Positions 1-9,240 of a stretch of 64,000 bases of DNA are shown one piece after another; position 1 is the first letter of the stretch; each line of letters starts with the position of its first letter. The notes beneath the pieces were generated by a model, which saw nothing but the letters and a program-made list of their open reading frames with translations, did no database searches and was not told where the DNA came from. Source of the DNA: Anaerolineaceae bacterium (GTDB lineage Bacteria > Chloroflexota > Anaerolineae > Promineifilales > Promineifilaceae); contig PABI01000152.1 of the NCBI GenBank assembly GCA_002699125.1, forward strand, positions 1 through 64,000. Direction: 5' to 3'. Position numbers and translations under genes: made by a program.

Positions 1-518
1 TCGGTCAATCGTCCGATTTCCCCTTCCAATTTTTCAATTGTTTCCGAACGATTCCGAACAAGCTTGTCTAACTCGGATTCCTTCTCCCGGATTTCCCGAA
101 CGATTTCATCCAGGCTGTTTTGTGCTTCCAGCCGAACAGCTGTTTCCTTCAACTGTGCCAACAACAACTCAAAAGATAGAAACAAAGCGATTGGCGGAAT
201 GGCGGCCAGAAACTGAGCCAGCAGCTCCTTTTGGGCATGGATGATGTTCAACACCACGCTCAACAGAGTAAACACAGAAACCAAAACCCACCGATACACC
301 GTCCGCTCACGCGTTAGGTTAGCCCGCAGGACGCTCAGACTAAAAACAATAATCGCGCCGTCAATGATGGCAGGATACAACCAGGCAATCTGCTCAGCAA
401 TGCCAATCTGAACCGCCAAATCCTTGAGGGATTCAAAGGACAGAAAGAAGGCGCTGCCGGCCAGAAACAAGACCAGCAGTGCTGAAACAAGGGAAATGAG
501 GTGATTAATGCGCTGCAT
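1..518 (-). CDS. DUF2637-like 4-TM / coiled-coil / wHTH protein, repeat copy 1 (C-terminus cut by window edge)
   Basis: Reverse strand from ATG at 518 reads MQRINHLISLVSALLVLFLAGSAFFLSFESLKDLAVQIGIAEQIAWLYPAIIDGAIIVFS...; near-identical to six other copies. Not in the ORF track because it has no stop inside the window. Confidence 0.85.
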   Translation of the reverse strand, partial: MQRINHLISLVSALLVLFLAGSAFFLSFESLKDLAVQIGIAEQIAWLYPAIIDGAIIVFSLSVLRANLTRERTVYRWVLVSVFTLLSVVLNIIHAQKELLAQFLAAIPPIALFLSFELLLAQLKETAVRLEAQNSLDEIVREIREKESELDKLVRNRSETIEKLEGEIGRLT

Positions 519-735
519 GATTCACCTCTGTTTTCTCTGGATAAATGGGGAAAGTTAGGCTGAACGGGAAGTTCGTTTTGGTTTGATATTTGCGGGTAGA
601 TTGCTATCACATTGTTAGCATAATGCGATAAATACCAACTTTAATTTTAACTTAGGCAACTGTTGATGATGTTCTCGGCTGGGAATTTAGGATTCGTTTG
701 GGTCTCAATTTACACTGCTATGGTTTTCAAATTAG
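519..735 (-). repeat. Conserved leader of DUF2637-wHTH copy 1
   Basis: gattcacctctgttttctctggataaatggg...gatatttgcgggtagattgctatcacattgttagca, shared with the other copies; distal end ...gtctcaatttacact. Confidence 0.8.
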
Positions 736-809
736 CTCTCCCTTACCAGGTATAATGTGGGCGTCTATTTGTTTTGTACACCGCCTGATTGAGTTGATCT
801 TCCAAGATC

Positions 810-2768
810 CTAAATGTTTAGCTTGAAGCCTCGGCCTCGAACCGTGATAAGGTATTTTGGGTTTTTACTGGTGACTTCAATTTTATAGCGTACTCGACCA
901 ATCAATGTATCTAGAGTGTTCTTACTCCAGACAGGCTCTTGTGCATCACTCCAAACATGGCGCGCGATATCATCACGTGCACATAATTGATTCTTATTTT
1001 GATAGAGGAAATCAAGAAGCGCATATTCCTGTGGTGTAAGGTCAATTTTTTCCCCTTTTACCCACACACATTTGTCCTGCATGTCCAACCAAAGTCCATG
1101 GTGAGCCTCCATAGGTAGTTGCCGACCAGATTCAGATTGTACAGCTAAATTATCACACAGCATCACAAGTGAAAGCAGCGAATGTGCATAGGACTCCAAT
1201 TCACCACGTCTGTAGCGGATCGCAGGATCGAATGTGCTAAAATAGCTTAGAGTGTAGGCACACAAACCAAGTAAATACGGCTTAAGATTAGGGTCCAGAT
1301 TATGGGTTGCCAATCTACGCAAGTAGGTGATAATAACAAAGGCTTTTGCCATATTAACCGGTAAGTCTTCCTTCTCTTCTGATTCTTCTGGCTTTTTTCT
1401 AGATATGAGGCGTTGCTCAAGCAGGTAGCGGTCTGCAACTGAAACAGAGCGCAACCAGGCAAACTTGATATGGTTTTCTAGTCGAGCAAAGTCACGCAAC
1501 AATACCCCATCTCCGGCCTGAGAGAAATTAATTAGCCACGTTGTCCCGTCGAGGCCCACTCTCACACTGTGCCCATCAACACATCCATGTACTATGCCAC
1601 ATAAAACTTGTTGTGGAGGAAGTGAAATGAGCCTATGATGTGTTGGTAATTGGTACGAGATAGGTGAATCACCGGCGATTTGTAGTGACAATCGTCCTGC
1701 TGTGCAATTCAAGAGCGCAACACCGGCGGACATGGCTTGCTTACATAGGGCCTCGATTTTTGTTTCTAATAAATCGTCAAATTTCGTGGTATCAAATGAC
1801 ATACTTGTCACAAAGTCTGGCAAAGTGTATTCTTTTTGGGATAAACCTCCCTCGTGCCATGCAGCTAGCGTTACATGATACAGATGATCTAAAGCCTGGA
1901 TGCTAGCTTGTGTATTATTATATCGATAGAAAGTTGAGAATGAGGTCATTGCCTCCAAGTCCCCTTCGACTAAATTATAACCAGAGATAGCAAAGCGCAG
2001 TGTTTTGACAAATGATAATTCTCTGGCCCAACGAGTACTACCTATCCCCTTTCCCGTTGGGAGTGATTCGCTGCGTTTACGTTCATTAACAACCAATGAA
2101 CGCCTACCAATAGAAATGACATATTGTGTTTCTTTATCCAATGCATTATAAGCAAATACTTCTAGAATCACATGGCCAGGCAAAGTCGACAAAATGCGCC
2201 CTAGCGTGACTTGTTTGAAATTATAGAATAACTGCCGAATAAGGTCTTCGATTTCTTTTGCACGTTCTTCGAATAAGAATGGGTCGGTACTTGGCTGAAT
2301 TAAACTGATCAAGTGGTTAGGTGAGTAGGTTGGGTTCCACCGTATGATAAGCTCCCAATTTATCTTAATCTTCTCAGAAAATGCTTTGGAGATTGCTCTG
2401 TGAAGTACTTCTGGTCCGTCGGGTTTAGTAACGAAGTCGACAATATTAGCCCTTTCATCCAAAATCAATTTCAATGCCTCGCTAATATGATCCTTGGGAT
2501 AAGCAGTCAAGATAATTTTTGGTATGGATCGATATTTCTTATTTTGTGCCCAAAGTAAGCCACTCACGTCTTCTGGGTGGGTCTCATCTTCCATACGAAT
2601 ATCCGAAATGACAAGATGAACCCGCTTTTCCTGTAACAGTTGATTGGCGCGATCTATAGATTCCGCTTTAAATACTCGATATCCTTCTTCAATCAGTGAT
2701 TGTGCTTGGACATCAAGATATGATTGTACATTGTCTACCAAGAGCAGTGATTGCTTCTGACGGGACAT
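810..2768 (-). CDS. Response regulator: N-terminal REC, large middle region, C-terminal OmpR/PhoB-type winged helix
   Basis: REC-like LLLVDNVQ...VISDIRM...IILTAYPKD; C-terminal IDLTPQEYALLDFLYQNKNQLCARDDIARHVW...LIGRVRYKIE...LITVRGRGFKLNI is typical Trans_reg_C. Confidence 0.85.
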   Translation of the reverse strand: MSRQKQSLLLVDNVQSYLDVQAQSLIEEGYRVFKAESIDRANQLLQEKRVHLVISDIRMEDETHPEDVSGLLWAQNKKYRSIPKIILTAYPKDHISEALKLILDERANIVDFVTKPDGPEVLHRAISKAFSEKIKINWELIIRWNPTYSPNHLISLIQPSTDPFLFEERAKEIEDLIRQLFYNFKQVTLGRILSTLPGHVILEVFAYNALDKETQYVISIGRRSLVVNERKRSESLPTGKGIGSTRWARELSFVKTLRFAISGYNLVEGDLEAMTSFSTFYRYNNTQASIQALDHLYHVTLAAWHEGGLSQKEYTLPDFVTSMSFDTTKFDDLLETKIEALCKQAMSAGVALLNCTAGRLSLQIAGDSPISYQLPTHHRLISLPPQQVLCGIVHGCVDGHSVRVGLDGTTWLINFSQAGDGVLLRDFARLENHIKFAWLRSVSVADRYLLEQRLISRKKPEESEEKEDLPVNMAKAFVIITYLRRLATHNLDPNLKPYLLGLCAYTLSYFSTFDPAIRYRRGELESYAHSLLSLVMLCDNLAVQSESGRQLPMEAHHGLWLDMQDKCVWVKGEKIDLTPQEYALLDFLYQNKNQLCARDDIARHVWSDAQEPVWSKNTLDTLIGRVRYKIEVTSKNPKYLITVRGRGFKLNI

Positions 2769-2779
2769 ATTCTCCCCTT

Positions 2780-3613
2780 TTATTCCTCAGTGTTAGTTAT
2801 TTGGCTTGTTGTGAACCATCTATTCGCTGCCGACATGATGACCGCGGCTTTAGTTGACACTTCGGTTTCTCCTGGCAAGTGTTCACTTGCAGACAATAAA
2901 ATTTCCAATCCATATAACTGCATCAGTTCTCGATGATAGAGATCAACACGCTGGTTAGCATAATCCAAACGAGAATAGAATAGCAGCACTAATGCCTCAA
3001 GTAAAACACCACTGACCATGCTTGCAACAGCAATGGTCGCTTCATTTATCAACACCAATCCGATGCTAATAATAATGACAATAAATCCGACCACAGCGGC
3101 TACCAATGCAATACGATCAAGTAGGTTTGCGTGTTGCCGCGCCACAGCATTGTCATGCTGGATTTGTGCTGCGGCCTTAATCGTTGATTGACGTAGTTGA
3201 TGCCATGTGATAAGGCTATCCTCGATGGCTTTTAGTAGTGGACCAGGGCCTTCCTCTTTACCTACGATAGTCATTACAGAAGGTAATTCGCCGCGTGCAA
3301 ATCCTGTGGCCTCCCGCCAACTCTCATTTGAGACAGCATGTCCTGTCAAAATAATCTTGGGAATATGCCGAATAGATTCTTCGCGTGCTAGGGTAATGCC
3401 GGTTTTGTCGTCCGGATCATTCCTTAATTTCAAGTCGATAATTGCCAAATCGATTGCTTGTTCGTGCATGAGAGACAATGCTTCCTCTGGAGTCGATGCC
3501 AGAATGACAGTATAACCCTCAGCTACCAACGAGTCTCGCCAGGAGCGCCGATCAGATTTGTCATCATCAACAAATAACAGAACCCCTTTTGTGTTCACTT
3601 TGGAACTCCTCAT
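2780..3613 (-). CDS. REC domain fused to a two-TM domain
   Basis: REC: LLFVDDDKSDRRSW...LAIIDLKL...KIILTGHA; then two hydrophobic helices IALVAAVVGFIVIIISIGLVL / ATIAVASMVSGVLLEALVLLFYSRLDYANQRVDLYHRELMQLYGL. Confidence 0.8.
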   Translation of the reverse strand: MRSSKVNTKGVLLFVDDDKSDRRSWRDSLVAEGYTVILASTPEEALSLMHEQAIDLAIIDLKLRNDPDDKTGITLAREESIRHIPKIILTGHAVSNESWREATGFARGELPSVMTIVGKEEGPGPLLKAIEDSLITWHQLRQSTIKAAAQIQHDNAVARQHANLLDRIALVAAVVGFIVIIISIGLVLINEATIAVASMVSGVLLEALVLLFYSRLDYANQRVDLYHRELMQLYGLEILLSASEHLPGETEVSTKAAVIMSAANRWFTTSQITNTEE

Positions 3614-6600
3614 TCAAATGGAAGTTGAACAAAAAATCGAGCGCCATCAGAATAAGTGGCATCGTGTTCAACAGTACCACCATAGGTTTGTGCAATTGCG
3701 GCTGCTTGCATTAATCCGATGCCAGCTCCTTTTTCGCCTGGCTCTTTTTCTATCCGGTCTTGAAAGAGCTGTGATTGGATTTCAACAGGAATACCTGGAC
3801 CATTATCTTCAAAAGTAATCGTGACTGTACTAGTATCGCACTGTGTACGTACTGTGAACCGGGCATTAAGTGTCTGTGCATTCATCATGGCCTCAATGGA
3901 ATTATCGCTTACGATCTCACATAGTTGCCGCAGCCAAGCACGGCTGGCGCGAATGGTTCCGTGGGCATCTACATCCTTTGCCAATAACAGTTGAAGAGAA
4001 ATACTTTTGTCGCGATGCTGTGAATTTTGCCAACGGTGTGCGAAATATTCTGACAGCTCTTTGTTAAGGGACAACGATACTATGGCTTTCTCCGATGTCA
4101 GAGGCTCGGTCAATGGAATCTGCAAGATATCATCAACCGCTTCGACTAATTCGGTTAGCTTAGCAAGTGCAGCATGATTATTCTTACGAGCCAATTGCTT
4201 GTTAAGTAAATAGGCGTGGTTTTTAACCTCGCCGATAGCCCTCCTGATATCATGTCCCCAGCCTAGACTGACCATCTCCATCCACTTTATAGCATTGTGT
4301 GACCCAACGAAGCCCTTGATACGACGTATTTCTTCCACGTACTGTGCATGACTAATCGCCACGGCTGCTGGTGCTGCCAACGCCTCCAAAATCCGCTCAT
4401 GCCAATCAGTGAATGCATCGACTTCCTCATGTTCAGCTACAATGAATCCGATAATTTCTTCCTGATATTTTATGCATATCGCCATCGCCGAACGGGTTTC
4501 TTCATGCGATTTAAGAAAATGTGGATTTTTGCGCACATCTGGCACGCGTTGGTTTTTTCCGGTTCGATATGCATGTCCTGTAATTCCGTATCGGCCCTTG
4601 ATTCCGGCTTCCCAATCAATATGTGAACCTAGTTTTTCGTGAATCTCCCCCAATTTTTCTTGTGGGTAGGCTGATACAATTTCACCTACGCTACCATCAG
4701 CTAACAAGATGTCGCAAAATAATGCGTTCTTCTCTTGTACTTTCGCTAATTTCCATGCACGTTCAGCAATTGTGTCTAAAACTGCTTTAAGGTCTAAGGA
4801 ACTCATCACGGCCTTGCTGGCGTCACTAAGGGATTCAAGAGTCCCTGCTCGTTTGCGTTCCCGTTCGTATAAAAGTGCGTCGTGAATGGCAACTGCAGCT
4901 TGATCGGCGAAAAGTTGGATGTTAGCGATCTCTTCGCCGGCCAAAGTACGCTGATGGCGATAGTTAATAAACAAAACACCTACTGATTCCTCTTGAATGC
5001 GTAGGGGAAATGCGACAAGGGATTTGATGTCTTCATCCTCAGTGAAACGACGGTTTTGGAATTTCGGGTCTTCTGTCGTATCAGAGCAAAGATAAGGTTC
5101 TGTGCGCTTAAGAATCTCAAAAACGATAGAGCTGTCGGGGATCTGTTTATATCTGCGAACCCGGCCTTCAAATATGACACCCTCCATTTTGGGCGGATAT
5201 TCAAAACAAGCATTCTCGGTGTCGTAGACATAGAGAACAACAGCATCACAGCCAAAAACATCAATTGCACCTTTTACAACAGCTTTCAGTGTAGCATCCA
5301 AACCTTTATCGACATTCAAGCGAGCAATCAGCTTGGCCGTATCGTACGCATGCTGTACTTTGTCTAACAAACGAGCCTTCTTGAGGGCAATGGCTGCATG
5401 ATTGGCAAGGGTAGTGACATTCCGACGCTCTTCGGCGGAAAAGTCCCTTGGATTTGCGTAGTCGACGAACAAAACACCCAGTTTCTCGTCTCCTACACTC
5501 AATCGCACACCCTGAAAACTACCCACACCATTAAGTTGCAACATTTTACGAGTCTTCTTCCCAAGAAAACTATAGCGCGTTTCATCGCTTACATCCTCAA
5601 TGTCAATAACGTCGGTGTTGTTAATCACAATATGCGTTGTGTGTCCACGATGCAAATCGTGTTTATTCGCCTCCCATTTTGTGACATTTACGGCGACTGC
5701 TTCATCACGTACAAATTGGTCGCGCATATCATCATAAGACAAAATTGCCGCAGATTTGGCGTGGAGAACTTTGACTGCGCTCGCCACAATTTGATGTAGA
5801 ACTGCTTCGACATTGTTTGTACTCGATAAGGATTCGGCCGCTTCTTGCATATATTGCAAAGTTTCGATCTTGCGGGCCTGATCATATGCAGCAGCGGCCT
5901 GCTTGGCATAGAGCATTAAGGTAGCAATCTCGGCATCCTTGAAAGTCCGTGGCTTATGGTAATGTACCCACATGACACCGACATGCTCATTGTGTACTGT
6001 AAACGGTAAGCATACAGCAGCTTTAGCTTGCTTGTTGGGCATACGAGGGTTAATATCCGGATCATTCTCCGTATTGGAGCAGACATGGGGAATGCCTGTT
6101 TGTTTAACACGGACTGAAATGCCGCCGTTTGGACGCACGATGTTTTCCACGTCTCTTCTCCAACCTTCACCCGAAAAATGGAGGGCGGTTGCTCGATTTT
6201 GGTTGTCTAGTAATACAACCCCAGCATTTAGCGCACCGTTAACGACCTGAGCGCGCTCTATGGCTGTCTCAAGTACGACCCTTGGATTTTCGGCTACAGC
6301 TAGGGCAATACTTGCTTCAAAAGAGTCTTTGAGTTGTTTCCACGCGAGTTGCTCATTTTCCAGTAACTTTGAATTCTTGAGGGCAATGGCGGCATGGTCA
6401 GCAAACATACGCAGTAGACGTACATCTTCGGCCGAAAACTCCCGTCCTACTTTATCCTCGATGAATAATACTCCAACAATCTCATCGCGCCATTTGAGCA
6501 ACACCTCTAGAATGGCCCCAAATTGGCGTTTGTCCTCGTAAGTATTGGCTCGTCCATCCCACTGAGCGTAATCGCTTACGGTCATGTAGGGTTCGCCAGA

Positions 6601-9240
6601 CTGGACAAGTTTTCCGGCCATTCCTTCACCGATTTTTAATCTCCGACCAACTATACTTGGGTGAACGTCTGAGTAATCAGCAATTACACAAAGAAGATTG
6701 TGCTCATTGTCATACTCGTAGATACCACCATTAGTGGCGCTCAACAGATCAATTGAGCGTTCAATGATTGCTTGTAATAAAGACCTGCCTTCACTTTGAG
6801 AGAGTCGTCTGATTTCCCGATTAACTCTCTCTAAATCGATGGCTTGTTGTCGCGTTTGTTCGAGCAATTGTACCCTGCTGATCGCAATAGCTGCCGTATT
6901 TGCTAGCGTGATCAGTGATTGAATAGTTTCATCTTCTATAGGATGATGATTGAATTTGTTATCGGCAACTAGAAGACCGATAACCTCCCCTCTGGAGCGT
7001 AATGCTGTAATAAGAAACGGGAAATGTGGTTCAAATTGCTCCTTAAACAAGAGTGGCAAGTGTTTGATATCGATCTCAGACTCGAGGTATTGCCAATGTC
7101 CTTCGGCTACGGCCTTTGAGAAGACATCATCCTCTTTTAACCGTATCGGGATTTCTAAGCCAACCACGCGCTTGCCCAAGGGAGTTTGGGGAATTTTTGA
7201 ATTGAGTTGTTCGCGTATTACTTTAAGATTATCGAGACCATGTTCATCCATTGACTCCCAGACCTGTTGATTCTCATCTGGATCGAAGTAACCTAACCCA
7301 ATAACGCCAATAAGTTTTTCTTCCTCAAAATCGCGCAAGAAGAGGGCTGCTCGATTTAAACCAAGCCCAAATCCTGCCGTCGCACCTGTCACTATCAGGT
7401 AATACACTTCGTCGAGTTTATCGGCGGATTGTAGTGCATCGGTAATCTGCTGTTGTAACATCGATTGGCCGGATAAGCGCTTATAACTCCGAATATCCTC
7501 GAAATGCCCTAATGCTCCTCTGTGTTCACCCAACCCATCATACAGCCAACTGACAGATAGACGGACCGGAATAGGCATACCAGTCTTGGTACGAGCAATC
7601 GTCTCGTAATCTATGAGTCGGCCATCAGGGGATGAGCGTAAACGATTACCAATGTTACTTGGTTCCTCGCTGTGATAGAATATCTCTCCTACATGCCGTC
7701 CGATAATTTCACTTTCGTCGTAATTTAATAACAGCGCAGCACGTTTATTACAGTAAGTGATTTTACCACCACGATTATTAGCTAAAATGGCCATTGGAGA
7801 ATCAGTCGTTAAGTGATACGCTTCCTCATAAACTCTCGACTTATCTATCGCAGTGGCAGCATGTGTGGCCAGGATTTGGCAAAGTTCTATTTCCTCTGCA
7901 CTGAATAGGCGCTTACGACCAATAGCATCAAGGCTGAATGAGCCCAATGGCTTGCCCTGAACGATTGAAGGCACGGCCATGATCGATTGAATATCAAATT
8001 CGAGCAGCAAATTTTTTACCTCTCCTAACTCTTCGCATGTGGCAACATCCTCAACCACTATCGGCTCGTGTCGATTAACAAGCTTCTGTTCAGCCGGAAC
8101 GCCCTCAATTTGAACATGCCGTCCCCCAATGCCAACTGCCTCCGGGTACTCTGCTACTACTCGACCTGATTGATAAGCGTCATCAAAAATCACAAATCCA
8201 CTATGCTCTATGTCAAATAATTCGACTACCGATCGACACAGCGTATTTAGAATCTCTTGTAATGTTTTCTGATTTTTCAAAGTTTCCGTAACCTGTCGAA
8301 TCACCTCCATTTTTTGCTGGCTTCGGGCGGTTTGGATGGCGGCCGCTACCTGATTGGCAAAAATGGCGATGGGGCGTAGCTCCGTTAGTGTGATCGCCTG
8401 CCGGCTTTGGATATTGTCAACCCCGATCTTGCCAATGACCTCATCCTCTACAACCAGAGGGATGCAGCCCCATTCGGTCAAACTGTCATCATGTTCAAAT
8501 GGAGCTGGCTTGCCTGGCAGATATGGGACAATGATAGGACGTTGTTCCTCAAATAGGGTTTGAATATTAGGATGCTGTTCCACCGGGCTGTAGTGGCCAA
8601 CAAAATCTGGGGACATGCCAAATTGAGCCCGCCCAACAAGATATTGACGATCATCTGACAAATGATAAAGACGAACACGATCAAAACCAATAGCGTGGAT
8701 CGCATGGAGGATAGTAGTTTGAATATCCTCGAGTTTTGCATCATTGAGTAACAGGGGACTTGTTTCCATCAACTGTTCCATGATGCGCTTCTCGACTGCT
8801 GTTGTTTTCAATCGACCAAATTCAGATGCCTGCCGGACTAAATAACCAATTTCATCGGGATCGAAAGTCGCTTTCTTGACGATTCGAAAGACCCCATGCT
8901 CCATTGCTTGCCAATCCTTATCCAATCCCCAACCAGTCAAAAGTATAAATTCTGTATAGGCGCTTATTTCGCGAATCGCATGTACTAAATCGAGGCCAAG
9001 TCGTTCGGGTTCGCTATCGGCTGAACGCATCAACATATCGTCTAGGAGAGCTACGTCAAAAGTTTGCTGTCTGCTTGCTACTGCATTCAACGCTTCGTCG
9101 TAGTTTGCGGCTTCAACGACCGCAAATCCGAAATGCTTACGTAGGTAGTCTGAAAGCGGCGTCCGTAAACTGGCCTCATCATCGACAAATAGGACCGAAA
9201 GAGGATTATGTGTCATCTCTAATTGCTTCCTTTGCCACAA
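3610..9240 (-). CDS. Giant sensor protein: REC, about eight GAF domains, one PAS, HATPase_c (1876 aa)
   Basis: N-terminal REC (VLFVDDEASLRTPL...VALLDDML...ILLTGWG); repeated GAF-like blocks (e.g. AEEIELCQILATHAATAIDKSR, AEDVRLLRMFADHAAIALKNSKLL); PAS (TTDSPMAILANNRGGKITYCNKRAALLL); C-terminal ATPase EIVSDNSIEAM...FEDNGPGIP...GAGIGLMQAAAIAQTYGG. Confidence 0.88.
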   Translation of the reverse strand: MWQRKQLEMTHNPLSVLFVDDEASLRTPLSDYLRKHFGFAVVEAANYDEALNAVASRQQTFDVALLDDMLMRSADSEPERLGLDLVHAIREISAYTEFILLTGWGLDKDWQAMEHGVFRIVKKATFDPDEIGYLVRQASEFGRLKTTAVEKRIMEQLMETSPLLLNDAKLEDIQTTILHAIHAIGFDRVRLYHLSDDRQYLVGRAQFGMSPDFVGHYSPVEQHPNIQTLFEEQRPIIVPYLPGKPAPFEHDDSLTEWGCIPLVVEDEVIGKIGVDNIQSRQAITLTELRPIAIFANQVAAAIQTARSQQKMEVIRQVTETLKNQKTLQEILNTLCRSVVELFDIEHSGFVIFDDAYQSGRVVAEYPEAVGIGGRHVQIEGVPAEQKLVNRHEPIVVEDVATCEELGEVKNLLLEFDIQSIMAVPSIVQGKPLGSFSLDAIGRKRLFSAEEIELCQILATHAATAIDKSRVYEEAYHLTTDSPMAILANNRGGKITYCNKRAALLLNYDESEIIGRHVGEIFYHSEEPSNIGNRLRSSPDGRLIDYETIARTKTGMPIPVRLSVSWLYDGLGEHRGALGHFEDIRSYKRLSGQSMLQQQITDALQSADKLDEVYYLIVTGATAGFGLGLNRAALFLRDFEEEKLIGVIGLGYFDPDENQQVWESMDEHGLDNLKVIREQLNSKIPQTPLGKRVVGLEIPIRLKEDDVFSKAVAEGHWQYLESEIDIKHLPLLFKEQFEPHFPFLITALRSRGEVIGLLVADNKFNHHPIEDETIQSLITLANTAAIAISRVQLLEQTRQQAIDLERVNREIRRLSQSEGRSLLQAIIERSIDLLSATNGGIYEYDNEHNLLCVIADYSDVHPSIVGRRLKIGEGMAGKLVQSGEPYMTVSDYAQWDGRANTYEDKRQFGAILEVLLKWRDEIVGVLFIEDKVGREFSAEDVRLLRMFADHAAIALKNSKLLENEQLAWKQLKDSFEASIALAVAENPRVVLETAIERAQVVNGALNAGVVLLDNQNRATALHFSGEGWRRDVENIVRPNGGISVRVKQTGIPHVCSNTENDPDINPRMPNKQAKAAVCLPFTVHNEHVGVMWVHYHKPRTFKDAEIATLMLYAKQAAAAYDQARKIETLQYMQEAAESLSSTNNVEAVLHQIVASAVKVLHAKSAAILSYDDMRDQFVRDEAVAVNVTKWEANKHDLHRGHTTHIVINNTDVIDIEDVSDETRYSFLGKKTRKMLQLNGVGSFQGVRLSVGDEKLGVLFVDYANPRDFSAEERRNVTTLANHAAIALKKARLLDKVQHAYDTAKLIARLNVDKGLDATLKAVVKGAIDVFGCDAVVLYVYDTENACFEYPPKMEGVIFEGRVRRYKQIPDSSIVFEILKRTEPYLCSDTTEDPKFQNRRFTEDEDIKSLVAFPLRIQEESVGVLFINYRHQRTLAGEEIANIQLFADQAAVAIHDALLYERERKRAGTLESLSDASKAVMSSLDLKAVLDTIAERAWKLAKVQEKNALFCDILLADGSVGEIVSAYPQEKLGEIHEKLGSHIDWEAGIKGRYGITGHAYRTGKNQRVPDVRKNPHFLKSHEETRSAMAICIKYQEEIIGFIVAEHEEVDAFTDWHERILEALAAPAAVAISHAQYVEEIRRIKGFVGSHNAIKWMEMVSLGWGHDIRRAIGEVKNHAYLLNKQLARKNNHAALAKLTELVEAVDDILQIPLTEPLTSEKAIVSLSLNKELSEYFAHRWQNSQHRDKSISLQLLLAKDVDAHGTIRASRAWLRQLCEIVSDNSIEAMMNAQTLNARFTVRTQCDTSTVTITFEDNGPGIPVEIQSQLFQDRIEKEPGEKGAGIGLMQAAAIAQTYGGTVEHDATYSDGARFFVQLPFE

